64,000 nt of DNA from assembly GCA_029979265.1 (NCBI GenBank), contig JAPOHW010000004.1, positions 113,296 through 177,295 of the forward strand, in the 5' to 3' direction. Below are positions 16,192 through 25,131 of this stretch, piece by piece. A program made the translations under genes and the position numbers. This DNA is from Actinomycetota bacterium. GTDB taxonomy: Bacteria > Actinomycetota > Acidimicrobiia > Acidimicrobiales > Aldehydirespiratoraceae. How positions within the stretch are numbered: position 1 is the stretch's first letter; the number at the start of each line of letters is the position of its first letter. The notes under the pieces were generated by a model. It was not told where the DNA came from. It saw nothing but the letters and a program-made list of their open reading frames with translations, and made no database searches.

Positions 16192-18402
16192 GTGCCGGAC
16201 ATCACCATCACCCGCGACCGTCTTGGGATCGCCCACGTCAGTGCCCCGGACGAGACGACCGCGTTCGTCGCCCAGGGATACTGCGCAGCCGCCGACCGTT
16301 TCTGGCAGATGGAATACGACCGTCTCAAAGCTGCCGGCCGCTGGTCGGAGGTTGTCGGGACTGCTGGTGTTCGCGAAGACACGTTCTTTCGCCGCATCGG
16401 GATCGAGGCAGCCGCCCGCCGCGACTGGGAAGGGCTCTCCCCGGAGACCAAAGCCATGACCGAGGCATATGCGCAGGGCGTGAATCGGTGGCTCGATGAG
16501 CACGCCGACTCACTGCCGACCGAGTTCGACCATCACCCGTTCGCTCCCGCCCGCTGGGAGGCCTGGCATTGCAGTGCGGTGTACAAGGTTCGCCACGTGT
16601 TCATGGGGACGTTCATGCGCAAGCTCTGGCGCGGCGCCGTGCTCCGTGCTGCGGGACCGGAGGTCGTCGCGGCGATGAAGGGTGATCCGAGCTCGAGCAC
16701 GCCGATGCTCCCGGCAACCGGCCCAGCGATCGACCTGCTCGAGGGCGCGGCGACGGCGCTTGCGGCAGGGATCGACGACATCGACGGGATTCCCGACACC
16801 GACGGTGCATCCAACAGTTGGGCGGTGCACGGGAGCCGAACTGCGTCGGGGTTTCCGCTGCTGGCCGGCGACCCGCACCGAGGCATCGAATTCCCCAACG
16901 TGTACCTCCAGTTCCACATGGCGTGCGACGTCTTCGACGTGATCGGTCTGTCGTTTCCCGGCGTGCCGGGCTTCGCACACTTCGGCCACAACGCCGATGT
17001 CGCCTGGTGCATCACCCATGCGATGTGCGACGACACCGACGTCTTCGTCGAATCTCCGACCGACATCACCGATCGATCCGTCGAGATCATCACAGTCCGC
17101 GACGCCGACCCGGTGGCGGTCAGCCTCGGCCGTTCCCCGCGGGGACCCTTCGTCCTGGGTGACCTCGACGGTGACGGCAGCGTGCTGTGTACGAACTGGA
17201 CCGGGCTTGCCGACGACACGACGTTCGAATGCCTGCGGCCCATGCTCACCGCCACCGACTGTGATGGACTCGAGGAGGCGGTGCGGCACTGGGTCATTCC
17301 CGCCAACAACCTGCTCACGGCCGACACCAGCGGCAACATCTCGTTCAAGATTCGCGGTCGAATCATCGAGCGCCCACCGGCAAACCGTTGGATCCCGGTT
17401 CCCGGTGACGCCACCCACGGCTGGGACGGCCTCACCGCCGTCCCCCACGAAGATCTCCACCACTGGCGCAACCCCGATCGGGGCTTCCTCGTCACGGCCA
17501 ACAATCGGGTGAGCGACGACGGGCCCTACATCTCGCTCGACTTCGCCGGGCCGTCCCGGCACAACCGCATCGTCGAGTTGCTGGGTGGGATCGAATCGGC
17601 AACCGCAGCCGACATGACCCGCATCCATGCCGACGTTCGCTCGCTCGCAGCGCCACCGATCTGCACCATCATTGCCGGGCTCTCCCCCACCACCGAACTC
17701 GGTCACGCTGCGCAAGAGCTCGTGTCGGCCTGGAATCACGAGGTTGGGCCGGACAGCGCGGCGGCTGTGGTGTATGCCTCGTTTCGTCAGGCGTGGGCGG
17801 TCGAGGTCGAGCATCGGCTCGGTATCCACGATGCGACGCTCGGTGCACCGGGTTGGCCGCGGAGCCTCGATGCGTCACGGATGAACTTCGACGCAGGCAC
17901 CACGTTGCTGGTGGGGGGAGGCTGGCGTCTGCTACCGGGGCTCGACGACGACGCGGCGCTCGATGCGGTGCTGAGTGGCCTGCTCGACACGGTCGCTGCG
18001 TCGCTGGCGGCCGAGCGTGGGCCCGACCCCGCCGCCTGGCGCTGGGACGACCAACACGTGATGTTCAGCCCTCATCCACTCGCCGTCGGCATCGCTGCGG
18101 CCGCTGATCTTCATCCGCCGGTGATCGGCGTGGCTGGCGACGGTGAGACCGTGCGAGCCGGGGGCATCGCACCGATGCTCGGGCTGCAGTGCTATCTCAG
18201 CTCGTGTGCCCGGTACGTGTTCGATGTCGGCGACTGGGACAACTCCGGATGGGTCGTCCCCCATGGGGTCAGCGGCGTCCGCGGCAGCGGTCACGATCTC
18301 GACCAGCGAGCGGCGTGGGCGGCGTGTGAGGTCCTGCCCATGGCCTACTCGCCGAGTGCTGTTGCTGCCGTCGCCGCATCGACCACGGTGTTGAGCGTCT
18401 AG
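16192..18402 (+). CDS. Penicillin acylase family protein (peptidase S45, Ntn hydrolase)
   Basis: A 736-residue acylase precursor. Family members cut themselves into alpha and beta chains, exposing an N-terminal serine nucleophile. The A chain begins ITRDRLGIAHVSAPDETTAFVAQGYCAAADRFWQME. The probable cleavage point is GA|SNSWAVHGS, giving Ser207. The beta-chain blocks DPHRG, PGVPGFAHFGHNADVAW and ANNRV are present. GTG start at 16192. No clear signal peptide is seen, unlike many secreted members, so it may be cytoplasmic. Likely reactions are hydrolysis of an N-acyl amide or acyl-homoserine lactone. The substrate is unknown. Confidence 0.88.
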   Translation: MPDITITRDRLGIAHVSAPDETTAFVAQGYCAAADRFWQMEYDRLKAAGRWSEVVGTAGVREDTFFRRIGIEAAARRDWEGLSPETKAMTEAYAQGVNRWLDEHADSLPTEFDHHPFAPARWEAWHCSAVYKVRHVFMGTFMRKLWRGAVLRAAGPEVVAAMKGDPSSSTPMLPATGPAIDLLEGAATALAAGIDDIDGIPDTDGASNSWAVHGSRTASGFPLLAGDPHRGIEFPNVYLQFHMACDVFDVIGLSFPGVPGFAHFGHNADVAWCITHAMCDDTDVFVESPTDITDRSVEIITVRDADPVAVSLGRSPRGPFVLGDLDGDGSVLCTNWTGLADDTTFECLRPMLTATDCDGLEEAVRHWVIPANNLLTADTSGNISFKIRGRIIERPPANRWIPVPGDATHGWDGLTAVPHEDLHHWRNPDRGFLVTANNRVSDDGPYISLDFAGPSRHNRIVELLGGIESATAADMTRIHADVRSLAAPPICTIIAGLSPTTELGHAAQELVSAWNHEVGPDSAAAVVYASFRQAWAVEVEHRLGIHDATLGAPGWPRSLDASRMNFDAGTTLLVGGGWRLLPGLDDDAALDAVLSGLLDTVAASLAAERGPDPAAWRWDDQHVMFSPHPLAVGIAAAADLHPPVIGVAGDGETVRAGGIAPMLGLQCYLSSCARYVFDVGDWDNSGWVVPHGVSGVRGSGHDLDQRAAWAACEVLPMAYSPSAVAAVAASTTVLSV

Positions 18403-18441
18403 TCGGGTCGTCACGGTGTCCGCATCGGTGCGCGACGCCAC

Positions 18442-19410
18442 TCACCCGAGTCGTTCGCGCTGCTCCTTGAGTGTTCGACCGGCCCCCCAGTCATTGGCCT
18501 CCAGGGCCCGGAGGATCGCAGCGACGTTGGCGTCGCGTATGCGTTCGAGTTCGCGGAGATCGTGGTGCCCCGATTGGAGGTCGGACTGCTCTGCAATCGT
18601 CTGCACGAGTTCCTCGGTCAGTTCGGGCACATCGACCAACTTGGTCCACGGCCACTGGAGGCAGGGGCCGAATTGGCGGATGAAATGGGCCATTCCGCCC
18701 TCACCGCCGGCGATGCGATAGGTCTCGAAGAGCCCCATCTGCGCCCAACGCAGGCCGAACCCGTAGCGGATGACGTCGTCGATTTCTTCGGTGGTGGCAA
18801 CGCCGTCGTTCACGAGCCACAACGCTTCCCGCCACACAGCCTCGAGCAGGCGGTCACCGATGAACGCATCGATCTCGACGCGCACATGCACCGGCTTCAT
18901 GGAGATCTCGGTGTAGGTCGCCATCGCCCGTTGCACTGCTGCGTCGTCGGTTGCGACACCGCCGACGACCTCGACCAATGGCAGCAGATAGACCGGATTG
19001 TACGGATGCCCGACCACCAAGCGTCCGGGGTTGTCGATCGTCGGTTGCAGGTCGGACGGCTTGATTCCCGATGTCGAGGAGGCGATCACCGTCTCGGGCG
19101 GACAGGCAGCAGCGATTGCTTCGAGGATGGGGATCTTGACCGCCGGGTTTTCGGGTGCGCTCTCCTGCACATGTCCCGCCCCGGCAACGGCGTCCTCGAT
19201 CGAACCGACGACGGAGATGGTTCCTTCGTGGGCGACGACGAGCCCGAGGTGTGTCCACGCAGCGCGAGCATTGGCGAGCACTTCATCGAGAACACGCTCG
19301 ACGTCGGGGGCGGGGTCGGTCACCTTGACATCGATGCCGTGCAGGGCGAAGCGGGCTGCCCAGGCCGACCCGATGACTCCGGCTCCGACGATGGCGACGT
19401 GGCGCTCCAC
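18442..19410 (-). CDS. 3-hydroxyacyl-CoA dehydrogenase family, probable L-carnitine 3-dehydrogenase
   Basis: A 322-residue NAD-dependent dehydrogenase with the Rossmann motif VGAGVIGSAWA at 8-18, the ESAPEN segment, the catalytic HPYNPVYLLPLVEVV block (HPxNP) and the C-terminal helical dimer domain (RYGFGLRWAQMGLFETYRIAGG). Sequence style and its neighbour, a BKACE enzyme 12 bp upstream, match the carnitine degradation pair in which carnitine is oxidised to 3-dehydrocarnitine. GTG start at 19410. A general 3-hydroxyacyl-CoA dehydrogenase is the alternative, but the gene pairing favours carnitine. Confidence 0.82.
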   Translation of the reverse strand: MERHVAIVGAGVIGSAWAARFALHGIDVKVTDPAPDVERVLDEVLANARAAWTHLGLVVAHEGTISVVGSIEDAVAGAGHVQESAPENPAVKIPILEAIAAACPPETVIASSTSGIKPSDLQPTIDNPGRLVVGHPYNPVYLLPLVEVVGGVATDDAAVQRAMATYTEISMKPVHVRVEIDAFIGDRLLEAVWREALWLVNDGVATTEEIDDVIRYGFGLRWAQMGLFETYRIAGGEGGMAHFIRQFGPCLQWPWTKLVDVPELTEELVQTIAEQSDLQSGHHDLRELERIRDANVAAILRALEANDWGAGRTLKEQRERLG

Positions 19411-19422
19411 GAGGGTGCCTGA

Positions 19423-20316
19423 TCAGCCGTGCTTGGTGAGGTTCAGCTGGTCCCGAACCTCGTCGGGACCCATCACGTTGAAGTTCATGGCCTCGAGGAT
19501 GACGGTGGCGCGCTCGACAAGTGCCGCATTCGTGGCAAGGACACCCTTGGAGAGGTAGAGGTTGTCCTCAAGCCCGACGCGAATGTTGGCTCCCACGAGC
19601 GCCGCAGCGGCGACGTACTCGAGCTGCCGGCGACCGATCGAAAACGCCGAGTAGTTCCAGTGCGAGGGCACGTTGTTGACCATCGCCATCAGCGTGTTCA
19701 TGTCATCCGGGGCGCCCCACGGCACGCCCATGCACAGCTGTGCGTTCATGGTCTTGCCGTCGTAGAGGCCTCGCTCCTCTTGACTCTTCGCGTACCAGAG
19801 GTGGCCCGTGTCGAAGCATTCGAGTTCAGGCTGTACGTCGATGGCCTGGAACTGGCGGGCGATTTCGTCGAGTTGTGACGTGCTGTTCGTCATGATGTAG
19901 TCACCCTCGCCGAAGTTCATGGTGCCCATGTCGATCGTTGCGATCTCGGGCATGCACTCGACGATGTGTGCCATCCGCTCGGTCGCGCCAGCCATGTCGG
20001 TTCCGTCCTCGCTCAACGGCAGTGGATGCTCGACCCCTCCGAGTGTGAGGTCGGCACCAGTGCCACCGGTGAGGTTGATGATCACGTCGGTGCTGGCGGA
20101 GCGGATGCGGTCGGTGAGTTCCTTGTACAGATCCCGGTCGCGGCTCTGGGCACCCGTCTCGAGATCGCGGACGTGGCAGTGCACGACGGCGGCGCCGGCC
20201 TTGGCAGCCTCGATCGCTGAATCGGCGATCTGCTCGGGCGTGACCGGCACGTGCGGCGACTTGTGAACGGTGTTGCCACCTCCGGTCACGGCGCACGTGA
20301 TGAAGACGCTGGGCAT
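19423..20316 (-). CDS. BKACE family beta-keto acid cleavage enzyme, probably acting on 3-dehydrocarnitine
   Basis: A 297-residue DUF849/BKACE protein. These zinc enzymes cleave a beta-keto acid with acetyl-CoA to give acetoacetate and a new CoA ester. The N-terminus VFITCAVTGGGNTVHKSPHVPVTPEQIA and the metal site VVHCHVRD (H46, H48) are intact, as are NLTGGTG and the C-terminal RVGLEDNLYLSKGVLATN segment. With the adjacent dehydrogenase it would convert 3-dehydrocarnitine to betainyl-CoA. Divergent from an IclR gene, which probably controls it. Confidence 0.88.
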   Translation of the reverse strand: MPSVFITCAVTGGGNTVHKSPHVPVTPEQIADSAIEAAKAGAAVVHCHVRDLETGAQSRDRDLYKELTDRIRSASTDVIINLTGGTGADLTLGGVEHPLPLSEDGTDMAGATERMAHIVECMPEIATIDMGTMNFGEGDYIMTNSTSQLDEIARQFQAIDVQPELECFDTGHLWYAKSQEERGLYDGKTMNAQLCMGVPWGAPDDMNTLMAMVNNVPSHWNYSAFSIGRRQLEYVAAAALVGANIRVGLEDNLYLSKGVLATNAALVERATVILEAMNFNVMGPDEVRDQLNLTKHG

Positions 20317-20322
20317 GAGGGT

Positions 20323-20355
20323 GTCCTATTCAGTGAGACGTCCTGTTTGGTAGGA
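20323..20355. promoter_or_regulatory. Possible IclR-binding region
   Basis: The 47-bp gap between the divergent BKACE and IclR genes holds two GTCCTRTT boxes (20323-20330 and 20340-20347) and a loose inverted pair TCCTA (20324-20328)/TAGGA (20351-20355). This is a reasonable operator region, but the symmetry is weak. Confidence 0.3.
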
Positions 20356-20363
20356 TCAAGCGT

Positions 20364-21128
20364 ATGGTTGACCCCGACGCAGCGTCAACAACCACCGGTC
20401 CGGTCGAGCGGGCATTTCGGGTGCTCCAACACGTTGCCGCGGCCGAGGCCCCGGTCGGTGTCCGTGAGCTCGGACGCCGGGCCGGTCTCCCCCGATCCAC
20501 GGCGAGTCGGCTCGCCTCTCAGTTGATCGATCTCGGCATGCTCGCCCGCAACCCGAGTGGCGAGCTCGTCGTCGGTCCGGCCGTCGCCACCCTTCAGGGG
20601 CGAGATGCCGTGCCGCCGGCACTCGAAGACCAGCTTCGCCCGCTGCTTCTCGATCTGGTCGAGCGTTTCGGTGAGAGCGCTGCGCTCACCGTCGACACCC
20701 CTGCCGGGGCCCACTATCTCGCACAGATCCCGGGGCCGTCCGCCGTCCAGGTACCCGACTCGACCGGTGCCAGTCTGCCGTTTCACCAGGTCGCTCCCGG
20801 CTTCGTGCTCATGGCGTCCTGGCCTCGTGAACGACTCGCGTCGTACCTCGCCACCGAACTCGCGCCCGCCACACCGCACACCCTCGTCGAGCCTGCAGCG
20901 ATCACTGCACTCGTCACCGATGCCGCCGCTTGCGGGTGGGCCTGGGCCGAGCAGGCCCTCGATCTCGAGGTCAATGGCCTTGCCGTACCGGTGCACCACG
21001 AGCGCATCATCGTTGCTGCAGTCAGCCTGTACGGCCCGGCCTACCGCCTGAGCCCCACTGCTGCGCCCGACCTCGGCGCACAACTCGCCGATGCAGTCCG
21101 TGTCGGCGCAGCGATCGCGCTCGGCTAG
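20364..21128 (+). CDS. IclR-family transcriptional regulator
   Basis: A 254-residue regulator with an N-terminal winged HTH (VERAFRVLQHVAAAEAPVGV, then ELGRRAGLPRSTASRLASQLI) and a C-terminal effector domain (LVERFGESAALTVDTPAGAHYLAQIPG, VNGLAVPVHHERIIVAAVSLYGP). It is divergent from the carnitine dehydrogenase/BKACE pair and is the obvious candidate regulator of that pathway. The ligand is unknown. It is convergent with the kinase gene; the 47-bp gap holds CAGTGTC-AC-GACACTG at 21133-21148, which may act as a two-way terminator. Confidence 0.9.
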   Translation: MVDPDAASTTTGPVERAFRVLQHVAAAEAPVGVRELGRRAGLPRSTASRLASQLIDLGMLARNPSGELVVGPAVATLQGRDAVPPALEDQLRPLLLDLVERFGESAALTVDTPAGAHYLAQIPGPSAVQVPDSTGASLPFHQVAPGFVLMASWPRERLASYLATELAPATPHTLVEPAAITALVTDAAACGWAWAEQALDLEVNGLAVPVHHERIIVAAVSLYGPAYRLSPTAAPDLGAQLADAVRVGAAIALG

Positions 21129-21175
21129 CGACCAGTGTCACGACACTGCCGTCCCCCCGGCGGTCGGTCCTGGTG

Positions 21176-22258
21176 TCAGCGGGCGAGGTCGGCCAGGTTG
21201 AGTTGATCGACCGCTCGCGCGAACCGCATGTTCATGTTGTCGATGAGCTGGTACTGCCGATCGTCGGAGAGGTCCATGCCCCGCGATGCCACGATCGGGT
21301 ACACGAGGCAGAAGTACGCCGCTTCCCGATAGCGATCCCACAGTTCCACGGTCGCCGCCTCGGGAACGTCCGCTGCGATCAAGCCGTCGCGCCAGCGGTT
21401 GAAGAGTTCTGTTTCGTGAGTGGCAGCCACCTCGGGCGTGAGTGACTGGGTGATGAAGTACGCAAGGTCGTAGCTGGCCGAGCCACGCCCGGTGAGCTGG
21501 AAGTCCAACAGCACGATCGATCCGTCGTCGGAGAACAGGATGTTGTCGGCTCGGAAGTCACCGTGGGTAATCGTGTTCGGTTGGCCCGAGAGCGAGGCGA
21601 GGAGGCCACCCAGCTTCTCCGTCCATGCTGGACCGACCGCCAGGATCTCGGGAGCGACGGTCATCTCGTTGTTGACCTTTTCCCACCCTTCGGCGAACAC
21701 CAGTGGCAGGACCGCCGGGTACACCGGGTCGCTGAGACACACCGAGTCGCCCCGCTCGACGATCGGGTCGGCCCTCCCCCACCATTCGGCATGCCAGAGC
21801 GCAAGTTCGTCGACGGCTTGTCGAGCGTCGTCGATTCCCATCCCCTCGTTCTGATCGACGATCCGCAGCGAACCCATGTCTTCCATCAGTTGGACGAACT
21901 GACTCGTCTCTTCGTCAACCATGCCGTGATACCCCTGCGGAACCCGGATGGGTGAGTCCTGGGCAAGGTTCTGGAAGAACCGGACCTCACGGATATACAT
22001 ACGCAGAACCGACGAGGTGAACACCGCCTCTTCGGCAATCGCGGGCAGCTTGGTGATGAGTGTGGGGGCGTCGAACCCGCTGAGGCTCGTGCGGTAGACC
22101 GCACTCGACACACCGATACCGACCCCGATCTGCTCGTGGCGTACGTCGGTGATCGAGCGTCCGAGCGCAACGCTCATCCACGAAGCGTCGACCTCCTCGA
22201 TGGCGGTGGGGATCTTGGTCACGGTCACGTCCTCGGGTGTGGTCCATGAGTGTGACAT
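21176..22258 (-). CDS. APH/CHK-like phosphotransferase (choline/ecdysteroid-kinase type)
   Basis: A 360-residue kinase-fold protein. The catalytic loop is NTITHGDFRADNILFSDDG (HGDxxxxN) and the metal aspartate lies in IVLLDFQLTGRG. The N-terminal lobe has the nucleotide region IGVGIGVSSAVYRTSL. ATG 22258 (MSHSWTTPEDV) is preferred to the upstream in-frame ATG. The C-terminal part resembles CHK kinase-like proteins, which phosphorylate hydroxyls on small lipids or amino alcohols. Its place near carnitine and sarcosine genes suggests an amino-alcohol or hydroxyacyl substrate, but this is inference. Confidence 0.8.
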   Translation of the reverse strand: MSHSWTTPEDVTVTKIPTAIEEVDASWMSVALGRSITDVRHEQIGVGIGVSSAVYRTSLSGFDAPTLITKLPAIAEEAVFTSSVLRMYIREVRFFQNLAQDSPIRVPQGYHGMVDEETSQFVQLMEDMGSLRIVDQNEGMGIDDARQAVDELALWHAEWWGRADPIVERGDSVCLSDPVYPAVLPLVFAEGWEKVNNEMTVAPEILAVGPAWTEKLGGLLASLSGQPNTITHGDFRADNILFSDDGSIVLLDFQLTGRGSASYDLAYFITQSLTPEVAATHETELFNRWRDGLIAADVPEAATVELWDRYREAAYFCLVYPIVASRGMDLSDDRQYQLIDNMNMRFARAVDQLNLADLAR

Positions 22259-22311
22259 ATGACACAGCCTCACCCCAAAGTCATCGACGGAGACCACGCC
22301 AAGCTGGACGT

Positions 22312-23010
22312 ATGGCGACGACACCGGACCGGCCACTGCGAGCGCCGGGTCGGTTGGCCCGTTTCGGTGAGCTACGCGCCGGCCTCCAGCCTGCGCGACT
22401 GGTCCTTCGTTCTCCGTCGCTTCGCGGCCGTGCCCCCCGAACCCGACACGTCATCTTGCTTCCCGGCTTCGGCACCACCGATCGAGCACTGGTTCCCCTG
22501 CGCAGCTATCTGCGCTCACTCGGACACCAGGCCCACGGTTGGGACATCGGACGTCACGGCAAGGATGTCGAGAGTTCGGTCGAGCGCTTCTTGCCGATCG
22601 TCGAACGCCGTGTCGACGCCGCCGGAGAACCGGTCGTCCTCGTGGGTTGGAGCCTCGGTGGGATCGTCGCTCGCGAACTCTCACGCGATCGACCCGACCT
22701 GGTCTCGGCGGTCATCACCATGGGTTCGCCACTCGCCGGACCCCGCCACACCGGTGCCACTCGTGCGTACACACCGGCCGAACTCGACCAGATCGAAGCG
22801 TTGATCGTCGAGCGACGCTCGACCCCGCTGACGGTGCCGTTGACCGCGATCTACAGCCGCCGCGACGGGGTCGTCGACTGGAAGTCGTGCGTGGACGACC
22901 TCACGCCTGGCGCAGAGAACATCGAGGTCGGTTCGACCCACATTGGCTACAGCCTCGACCCCGATGTCTGGCAGATCGTTCGCGACCGGATCGCAACAGC
23001 CCCGGGTTGA
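22312..23010 (+). CDS. Alpha/beta hydrolase (lipase-like)
   Basis: A 232-residue alpha/beta hydrolase. The nucleophile elbow is VLVGWSLGGIVAR, preceded by VILLPGFGTTDRALVPLRSYL (oxyanion region). The acid and histidine of the triad are probably in IYSRRDGVVDW and STHIGYSLDPDVW. ATG 22312 is taken because upstream residues are not protein-like. No signal peptide. The fold resembles triacylglycerol lipase/LipA-type or PGAP1-like esterases, and the substrate is unknown. It is divergent from the kinase gene and convergent with the dehydrogenase that ends 1 bp after its stop. Confidence 0.8.
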   Translation: MATTPDRPLRAPGRLARFGELRAGLQPARLVLRSPSLRGRAPRTRHVILLPGFGTTDRALVPLRSYLRSLGHQAHGWDIGRHGKDVESSVERFLPIVERRVDAAGEPVVLVGWSLGGIVARELSRDRPDLVSAVITMGSPLAGPRHTGATRAYTPAELDQIEALIVERRSTPLTVPLTAIYSRRDGVVDWKSCVDDLTPGAENIEVGSTHIGYSLDPDVWQIVRDRIATAPG

Positions 23011-23011
23011 G

Positions 23012-23881
23012 CTATCGGTCGCGCAGGAGGTGGATGAGCGACGAGGTGTCCCACCGGCCGAGCCCCAGCTGTTGGAGCTGCGCGTAATACCCGTCGACGA
23101 TTTCGGTCACGGGCAGAATCGAGCCGTTGGCAGACGCCTCCGCCAAACAGATCCGGAGGTCTTTGCGCATCCAGTCGAGCGCGAAGCCGTAGTCGAACAC
23201 GCCTTCGGCCATGGTGTGGGCCCGGTTCTCCATCTGCCATGACCCAGCCGCTCCCTTGGAGATCGTGTCGACGACATCGTCGACGTCGAGGCCGGCCCGC
23301 ATCGCGAAGTTGATCCCTTCGGACAGGCCCTGCACGAGCCCTGCGATGCAGATCTGGTTCACCATCTTCGTCAGCTGCCCGCTCCCGGGACCACCGAGCA
23401 GGTTGCACGACCGGCTGTAGGCGTCGATCACCGGTGCTGCTCGATCGAAATCGACCTGATCCCCACCACACATCACGGTCAAGACGCCGTTCTCGGCTCC
23501 TGCCTGCCCGCCGGAGATCGGAGCATCGACGAACCCGACGCGTTGGGCAGCTGCCGCGGCGTGGATCTCGCGGGCGACGACCGCCGATGCGGTCGTGTGG
23601 TCGACGAGGACGCTGCCCTCGCCCATCGACTCGAGCACGCCACCCTCGCCGGTGGTAACCGCTCGCACGTCGGGATCGTCGCCGACGCACAGGAACACGA
23701 AATCGGCTTCCACTGCGGCATCAGCCGGTGTGTCGGCCGCTCGACCACCGTGGGCTGCTACCCAGTCCTCGGCGCGGGCAGCGGTGCGGTTGAACACGGT
23801 GACGGTGTGGCCGGCGGTGACGAGATGCCCGGCCATCGGGTACCCCATCACGCCCAGCCCAATGAAGGCACAGGTCGACAT
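23012..23881 (-). CDS. 3-hydroxyisobutyrate dehydrogenase-type NAD(P)-dependent oxidoreductase
   Basis: A 289-residue beta-hydroxyacid dehydrogenase. The N-terminal motif FIGLGVMGYPMAGHLVTAGH binds NAD(P), the substrate motif is VDAPISGGQAGAENGVLTVMCGG, and the catalytic lysine lies in GSGQLTKMVNQ. ATG at 23881. Family substrates include 3-hydroxyisobutyrate, tartronate semialdehyde and related acids. It is divergent from the sarcosine-oxidase-like gene, with 36 bp between starts, so the two may share regulation. Confidence 0.88.
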   Translation of the reverse strand: MSTCAFIGLGVMGYPMAGHLVTAGHTVTVFNRTAARAEDWVAAHGGRAADTPADAAVEADFVFLCVGDDPDVRAVTTGEGGVLESMGEGSVLVDHTTASAVVAREIHAAAAAQRVGFVDAPISGGQAGAENGVLTVMCGGDQVDFDRAAPVIDAYSRSCNLLGGPGSGQLTKMVNQICIAGLVQGLSEGINFAMRAGLDVDDVVDTISKGAAGSWQMENRAHTMAEGVFDYGFALDWMRKDLRICLAEASANGSILPVTEIVDGYYAQLQQLGLGRWDTSSLIHLLRDR

Positions 23882-23917
23882 GTCGTGAGCCTCCCACAGC
23901 CGAGTACCGTCGTGGCG

Positions 23918-25075
23918 ATGCCAGCCGTGCGCACCGCCGATCTTGCCGTGGTCGGACTCGGCGCATTCGGGGCAGCAGTCGCCTGCCAGGCTGCGAGACT
24001 CGGACTCGACGTCGTAGGGTTCGACCGCTATCGGCCACCCCACGAGTTCGGTTCGTCGCACGCCGAGACACGCGTGACCAGGCTCGCAGTGGGCGAGGGC
24101 GCCCACTATGTGCCGTTCGTGCAGCGCTCCCATGAGCTCTGGCGCGAGATCGGTGCAGCGACCGACACGGTGCTGCTCCACGACCACGGCGGGCTCATCG
24201 TCGCACCGGCCGGTGCGTCCAACGACGAACGCTGGGGCGCCTTTGTCACCGACACCGCGGCCGTGGCCGCCGGAACCGGGATCGACTTCGAGCAGCTGAC
24301 GCCGGCCGAGACGCGAACTCGGTTCCCGCACCTGCTCATCGGGGACGACGAAACCGTCGGGTACGAGCCGACCGCCGGGCTCGTGATGGCCGAGCGAGCC
24401 GTCGCTGCCCAACTCGACCTTGCGATCGCATCGGGCGCAGAGTTGCACTTCGATTCGACGGTCACCGGGTTGCGCCGTTCCGGGGGCCGGCCCGTCGTGT
24501 CGACGTCAGAGGGTGAGATCGCCGCTCGTCACGTCGTGGTCGCAGCTGGTGCGTGGGCACCGACCGTGCACGACCACGACCGGCTGCGCGTCACCCGACA
24601 GGTCGTGTTCTGGTTCGAGGCCGACGATCTCGAGCGCTGGCGTCCCGATCAACTGTCGTTCGTGATCTGGGCCCGCTCGTCGATCGAGGAGTACCTCGGC
24701 GCCTTCGGTTCGCCGTGGGGAGGCATTCCGGCGGTGAAGGTGCTGGGCGAACAATTCGTCGAGCCCACCACACCAGATGCCGTCGACCGGACGGTGTCAC
24801 GCAACGAGATCGCTGCGTTCTACGAGCGGATGGTGGAGCCTCGCCTCGTAGGGCTGACACCCAACTGCGTGAAGGCATCGGTTTGCCTCTACACGAACAC
24901 ACCCGATGATCATTTCCTCATCGACGTACACCCCGAACACGACGACGTCACCGTCGTGTCGGCATGCAGTGGGCATGGTTTCAAGCACAGTGCTGCGGTC
25001 GGCGAAGCCGTTGCCCGCCGCGCCGCGGGTCTGGATCATCTCGACCTTTCGCCCTTTGGCCGCAGCCGGTTCTGA
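23918..25075 (+). CDS. Monomeric sarcosine oxidase/N-methyl amino acid oxidase-type flavoprotein
   Basis: A 385-residue DAO-family FAD enzyme. The N-terminal dinucleotide motif VVGLGAFGAAVACQAARLG is followed by GFDRYRPPHEFGSSHAETR. Cys323 in SVCLYTNTPDDHFLID aligns with the cysteine that holds FAD covalently in monomeric sarcosine oxidase, and HGFKHSAAVGE closes the FAD site. The expected reaction is oxidative demethylation of sarcosine or another N-methyl amino acid, giving formaldehyde and H2O2. This fits downstream of carnitine and betaine breakdown. ATG 23918 is used. Confidence 0.86.
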   Translation: MPAVRTADLAVVGLGAFGAAVACQAARLGLDVVGFDRYRPPHEFGSSHAETRVTRLAVGEGAHYVPFVQRSHELWREIGAATDTVLLHDHGGLIVAPAGASNDERWGAFVTDTAAVAAGTGIDFEQLTPAETRTRFPHLLIGDDETVGYEPTAGLVMAERAVAAQLDLAIASGAELHFDSTVTGLRRSGGRPVVSTSEGEIAARHVVVAAGAWAPTVHDHDRLRVTRQVVFWFEADDLERWRPDQLSFVIWARSSIEEYLGAFGSPWGGIPAVKVLGEQFVEPTTPDAVDRTVSRNEIAAFYERMVEPRLVGLTPNCVKASVCLYTNTPDDHFLIDVHPEHDDVTVVSACSGHGFKHSAAVGEAVARRAAGLDHLDLSPFGRSRF

Positions 25076-25131
25076 TCGAACGAACCACAACCGTCGGGCA
25101 CCATCGGGTACCAGAGCCTACGATCGTCCCC

